DNA from: Caldisericota bacterium
GTDB taxonomy: Bacteria > Caldisericota > Caldisericia > Cryosericales > Cryosericaceae
Length of the DNA: 9,567 nt
Assembly (NCBI GenBank): GCA_026390245.1
Contig: JAPLGI010000203.1
Coordinates: forward strand, 1-9,567
Direction: 5' to 3'
The notes beneath the pieces were generated by a model. The model worked only from the letters and a program-made list of their open reading frames with translations. It was not told where the DNA came from and ran no database searches. A program made the translations under genes and the position numbers. This document shows, in pieces, positions 6,435-9,567 of the stretch (position 1 is the first letter of the stretch; the number at the start of each line of letters is the position of its first letter).

Positions 6435-6436
6435 AC

Positions 6437-6450
6437 TGACCGACTGGTCA
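6437..6450. promoter_or_regulatory. Candidate TetR operator at the operon start
   Basis: TGACC-GACT-GGTCA is an inverted repeat with 5-bp arms and a 4-base spacer. It begins two bases after the -10 and covers the expected transcription start, where a bound repressor would block RNA polymerase. TetR-family dimers commonly bind short inverted repeats at such positions, and a TetR gene closes this operon. The pairing of this site with that regulator is inference. Confidence 0.5.
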
Positions 6451-6486
6451 ACGGACGATATGTGTGGTGCAGAGAGGAGATGAAAC

Positions 6487-7185
6487 ATGCTGATTGAACT
6501 GGGCAAGGTGGGGCGCAGGTACCGGATGGGACAGGGGGAGTTCTGGGCGCTGAAGGACGTCACGCTGGGGATCCCGGAAGGACAGCTGGTAACCATTCTA
6601 GGGCCGTCCGGCTCCGGCAAGTCGACGCTCCTGAATATCATGGGCGGTATCGACCGTGCTGATGCCGGTACTGTCCGGGTTGCCGGGGTCGACCTCTCGC
6701 ACGCATCGGAACGCGACCTCACCCAATTCCGACGAGACACGGTGGGGTTCGTCTTTCAGTTCTTCAACCTCATTCCCAACCTGACCGTCCGCGAAAATGT
6801 CGAAGTCACTGCGGACATCGCCAAGAAGCCCCTTTCCATCGACGAGGTTCTTGAGGCAGTCGCACTGTCTCCCATGGCGGGCCGCTTTCCTTCGGAGCTG
6901 TCAGGTGGCGAGCAGCAGCGCGTGTCGCTTGCCCGGGCGGTCGTCAAGAACCCTGCCCTGCTTCTTGCCGACGAGCCGACCGGATCGCTCGACTTCGTCA
7001 CGTCGCGCGACATCCTGCGACTCCTGGTCCAGATCAACGAGACCTATCACACGACCATTGTGCTGGTCACACACAATGCTGCCATCGCCGACATGACAGA
7101 CCGCCTCATCCGGCTTCGCAGCGGCGAAATCGAGGAGGACTGCCTGGTTGGACGCCGCATCAAAGCAGAGGAAGTGACCTGGTGA
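6487..7185 (+). CDS. ABC exporter ATPase, MacB/LolD type
   Basis: This 232-residue nucleotide-binding subunit hydrolyses ATP on the cytoplasmic face to drive the adjoining permease. All motifs are intact: Walker [10 protein letters not shown] (39-47), Q-loop Q91 in [16 protein letters not shown], signature LSGGEQQR (138-145), Walker B ALLLADEP (157-164), D-loop SLD (167-169) and switch His196 in VLVTHN. The [14 protein letters not shown] segment and overall length place it with MacB/LolD/FtsE-like ATPases that pair with FtsX-type permeases. AGGAG lies about 7 bases before the ATG. The stop overlaps the permease start by 4 bases (GTGA), so the two are co-translated. It is preceded by a TTGACA promoter and a candidate TetR operator. 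Substrate is unknown; drug, peptide or lipid export are the usual options. Confidence 0.95.
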   Translation: MLIELGKVGRRYRMGQGEFWALKDVTLGIPEGQLVTILGPSGSGKSTLLNIMGGIDRADAGTVRVAGVDLSHASERDLTQFRRDTVGFVFQFFNLIPNLTVRENVEVTADIAKKPLSIDEVLEAVALSPMAGRFPSELSGGEQQRVSLARAVVKNPALLLADEPTGSLDFVTSRDILRLLVQINETYHTTIVLVTHNAAIADMTDRLIRLRSGEIEEDCLVGRRIKAEEVTW

Positions 7186-9413
7186 ACACCCTGCTGAAGC
7201 GTCTTCCCCGCACGATCCGTTCTAACCAGTGGCTCGTCTACGGCTGTGTCGCGCTGGTTGTCATGTCCTGCATGCTCTACGTTAGCATCAACGCTCTCCT
7301 TGTCGACATCAGCGAGAGCAAGACGCGGTTCGAACGCGAATCACGGATCGAATCGGCGACGTTCCTTCCACGGGAACCCTTCGCCGACCTGTCGACGTTC
7401 GAACAGGATCACGGCTTCGCCATCGAGCGCCGTCGGGAGGTTGACGCCGCTGCCGGTCAGGGTCTTGCCTTGCGCGTGTTCGAGCACACAGCGCGCGTGA
7501 ACATCCCGGCCATCACGTCCGGCCGGGACCTGCAGGCGGACGATGAGATGCTGCTTGGTCAGACTGTCGCCACAGCGCTCAAAGCCAGACTGGGAACGAC
7601 CATGACATTGCTGGGACGTTCATTCACGGTTGTCGGGTTCGCTTCCGTACCAGACTACATGTATCCGATCAGGACAACAGATGACGCCGGCATCATGCTC
7701 GACCCCAAGGCGTTCGGTATCGCCGTGATCACGCCTTCCGCAATGGATGCTCTGGCGCCCGAAGCTCTTGCGACCTGGCACATCCGGACCGTCGACGGGT
7801 CGACGTCTACCGCGAAACAGGAGCTGACCCGAACGGTGGGCCTTACATTCTGGCAAGACCTGACGGCGAACCCCCGCTACACGCTCGCCACGGCAAAACT
7901 CGAGGGAGCGGCCTCAGTCTCCACAACGATGCCCCTGGTGATCCTCCTCCTGACATGCCTGCTGCTGGCAGCCGCGCAAGGCCGTATCGTTCGCATGCAG
8001 CGCGCGCAGCTGGGCACACTCAAGGCACTGGGCTACTCGACATGGGAACTCGTGGTTCACGAACTGGCGCTCCCCGCGATCATCGCGCTGGCAGGGTCAG
8101 TACTTGGAATCCTCATGTCGATCCTTACGATGCGTCCCCTGCTCGACCTCATGGTCAGCTATTTCAGCATACCCCTGTACGTGACGACCGTACCCTGGCC
8201 CAGCATCATCTTCGGCCTGGTCGCTCCTGTCGCACTTCTGGTTCCTGCGGTTGCTCTCGTGGCTACGCGCCTCCTGAGCCAGACCCCCGTCAAGCTCATG
8301 CAGACGACCGTCGCAAACAACCACGTGAACCTGCTAGAGCGCTCGGTTCACTTGCGCGGTGGTTCTTTCAGAAAACGGTTCGCGACAAGGACGGCCATCC
8401 GAGGTCTGACGCGCCTGGCCCTGCTCATGCTCGGCGCCATGCTCGCCGGCTACCTGCTGCTCTTTGGCGGAGCCATGCGCGATTCCATGGACTCCCTCAT
8501 TCGCAGTGCATTCCGGGACACCACGTACAACTACACGTATGTGTTGACGGCGCCCCGCGTGGAAAACCCATGGGGCGGCGAAAGCCTTACCATTGCGCCA
8601 TTCACGACGGCTGATGGCCGGCTGACCTTCCAGGCGATGGGGCTTCCCGCAACTTCCACCCTGCTCGTTCCCCGCAACACGAAAGGCGAGGCAATCCCCA
8701 TCGACAGAGTCATCATCACCAGGGCCCTGGCAGACAAGCTCGGTCTCGAGGTCGGCGAATCCCTGGCCGTCACGCAGACTGCTACCGCGCAGGACCTGAC
8801 ACTCACGGTCGACGCGGTGGCGGAAATGTATGCGACAGCGGCCGTCATCCTGCCGCAGAGTCGTCTCAACAGCATTATCGGGGCGCCAGCCGGCAGCTTC
8901 AACGCTCTGTTCAGTACTGCCAGGCTCGACGTGCCCTCCCAGGACGTTGTCATGACGATGTCCATGGCCGAAAGCAAGGCTGCCTTCGACTCCGTCATAG
9001 AACCCGTCTGGATCGTCCTTGGGTTGATCGCCGTCTTCGCGGTCTTCATTGCGCTCATGGCCCTCTCGGTCGTTACGACCCTTACCGTAGAGGAGGAACG
9101 GCATAGCATCTCCGTTCTCAAGGTCCTGGGGTATCACGCTGACGAACTCAACGCCATGGTCCTGGGATCGGGCATCATCGCCGTCGTGGCAGGGTTCGCC
9201 ATCAGCGTGCCACTTCTGCTTTCGTCATGGCGAAGCCTGTTCGCCAAGACGACCAGCACCATGACCTTCAGTCTTCCCATACGGCTCTCTCCCCTTTCCA
9301 TTCTCGTCTGCTTCGTCATCATGCTCGCAACGTACCTGGTGTCGCTCAGGGCGGCACGCAGCAAAGTACAGAGTGTTGGGATGGCGGTCAGCCTCAAGGC
9401 TGCCCGAGAATAA
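7182..9413 (+). CDS. ABC transporter permease with two FtsX domains
   Basis: This 743-residue membrane protein starts with GTG overlapping the ATPase stop. It has eight predicted membrane helices, at about 17-40, 249-268, 296-317, 340-363, 410-430, 608-631, 659-682 and 703-723. They form two repeats of one helix, a large extracytoplasmic domain (41-248 and 431-607) and three helices. After helices 2 and 6 comes the FtsX-type coupling sequence: RAQLGTLKALGYSTWEL (274-290) and RHSISVLKVLGYHADEL (640-656), which should contact the ATPase. Both pseudo-halves are in one chain, so one permease with two ATPases can make a full transporter. There is no membrane-fusion or substrate-binding gene in the window. 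Type VII (MacB/LolCDE-like) systems act on substrates at the outer membrane leaflet. The stop codon shares its last base with the start of the TetR gene. Confidence 0.93.
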   Translation: MNTLLKRLPRTIRSNQWLVYGCVALVVMSCMLYVSINALLVDISESKTRFERESRIESATFLPREPFADLSTFEQDHGFAIERRREVDAAAGQGLALRVFEHTARVNIPAITSGRDLQADDEMLLGQTVATALKARLGTTMTLLGRSFTVVGFASVPDYMYPIRTTDDAGIMLDPKAFGIAVITPSAMDALAPEALATWHIRTVDGSTSTAKQELTRTVGLTFWQDLTANPRYTLATAKLEGAASVSTTMPLVILLLTCLLLAAAQGRIVRMQRAQLGTLKALGYSTWELVVHELALPAIIALAGSVLGILMSILTMRPLLDLMVSYFSIPLYVTTVPWPSIIFGLVAPVALLVPAVALVATRLLSQTPVKLMQTTVANNHVNLLERSVHLRGGSFRKRFATRTAIRGLTRLALLMLGAMLAGYLLLFGGAMRDSMDSLIRSAFRDTTYNYTYVLTAPRVENPWGGESLTIAPFTTADGRLTFQAMGLPATSTLLVPRNTKGEAIPIDRVIITRALADKLGLEVGESLAVTQTATAQDLTLTVDAVAEMYATAAVILPQSRLNSIIGAPAGSFNALFSTARLDVPSQDVVMTMSMAESKAAFDSVIEPVWIVLGLIAVFAVFIALMALSVVTTLTVEEERHSISVLKVLGYHADELNAMVLGSGIIAVVAGFAISVPLLLSSWRSLFAKTTSTMTFSLPIRLSPLSILVCFVIMLATYLVSLRAARSKVQSVGMAVSLKAARE

Positions 9414-9567
9414 TGGCGGAACGGCTCCGAGAGCTCTTCGCCGACAGCAGGCGGACTGCTCTCGTCAATGCAGCAGTCCGCGAGTTCGCCACTGCCGGCT
9501 ACCGGGCTGCCTCAACAAATCGCATCGTCCAGGTGGCCGGCGTCAGCAAGGGACTCCTGTTTCATTA
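9413..9567 (+). CDS. TetR-family transcriptional regulator, N-terminal part (cut by window end)
   Basis: The first 51 codons are present and open to the window end. The peptide carries the TetR DNA-binding domain: AAVREFATAGYRAAST, then NRIVQVAGVSKGLLFH, where VQVAGVSKGLLFHY is the family's recognition-helix pattern. Helix 1 (RRTALVNAAVREFA) and the turn also fit. The ATG shares an A with the permease stop (TAATG), which implies translational coupling, so the regulator is made with the exporter. The C-terminal ligand-binding domain lies outside the window, so the inducer cannot be guessed. It probably represses its own operon from the inverted repeat at 6437-6450. Confidence 0.9.
   Translation, partial: MAERLRELFADSRRTALVNAAVREFATAGYRAASTNRIVQVAGVSKGLLFH

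Noticed and set aside
8334..9137. 267-codon - strand frame
   Set aside because: It is antisense to the permease, whose helices and FtsX motifs are clear; no recognisable domain.

Overview
The window looks like bacterial chromosome of high G+C (about 60% by eye). Genes are densely packed on both strands with strong AGGAGG-type Shine-Dalgarno sites, ATG/GTG starts and 1- to 4-base gene overlaps. The gene content (a DUF2207-type membrane protein, a 2TM-domain protein, an FtsX-type ABC exporter with a TetR regulator, a class II glycerate kinase) is not diagnostic of a phylum. The Shine-Dalgarno strength would fit a Gram-positive-like or deep-branching lineage, but I cannot place the organism firmly. 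I see no rRNA, tRNA, CRISPR array, insertion sequence or phage gene.

Layout. (1) 2-889 (+): the C-terminal part of a DUF2207-type membrane protein ending in a glycine-rich tail; its start lies outside the window. (2) 914-954: a perfect 17-bp hairpin between convergent genes. (3) 963-3438 (-): a two-gene cluster, an MFS efflux-type permease followed by a Rieske non-heme iron oxygenase, with a recognisable promoter at 3494-3521. (4) 3554-4543 (+): a divergent gene for a cysteine-rich protein of unknown function whose N-terminus resembles the SAM-like domain of tyrosine recombinases. (5) 4619-4657: a second hairpin between convergent genes. (6) 4674-6247 (-): glycerate 2-kinase, then a possible 37-codon small ORF, then a two-TM membrane protein that overlaps the small ORF by 4 bases. 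(7) 6407-9567 (+): an ABC export operon (ATPase, duplicated FtsX-type permease, TetR regulator cut by the window end). A TTGACA promoter and an inverted repeat lie at its head.

How the parts work together. The ABC ATPase and permease form one exporter. The TetR gene starts inside the permease stop codon, and the TGACC-N4-GGTCA inverted repeat sits where the operon's transcription should start, so a self-regulated, ligand-induced export operon is the simplest reading. The MFS permease and Rieske oxygenase may pair oxidation of a hydrophobic compound with its transport, but this rests on neighbourhood only. The glycerate kinase feeds glycerate into central carbon metabolism and has no evident partner here.

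Nothing in the window is a clearly new multi-gene system. The less ordinary items are the unannotated small ORF coupled to the 2TM gene, the SAM-like/Cys-rich protein, and the TetR operator candidate.
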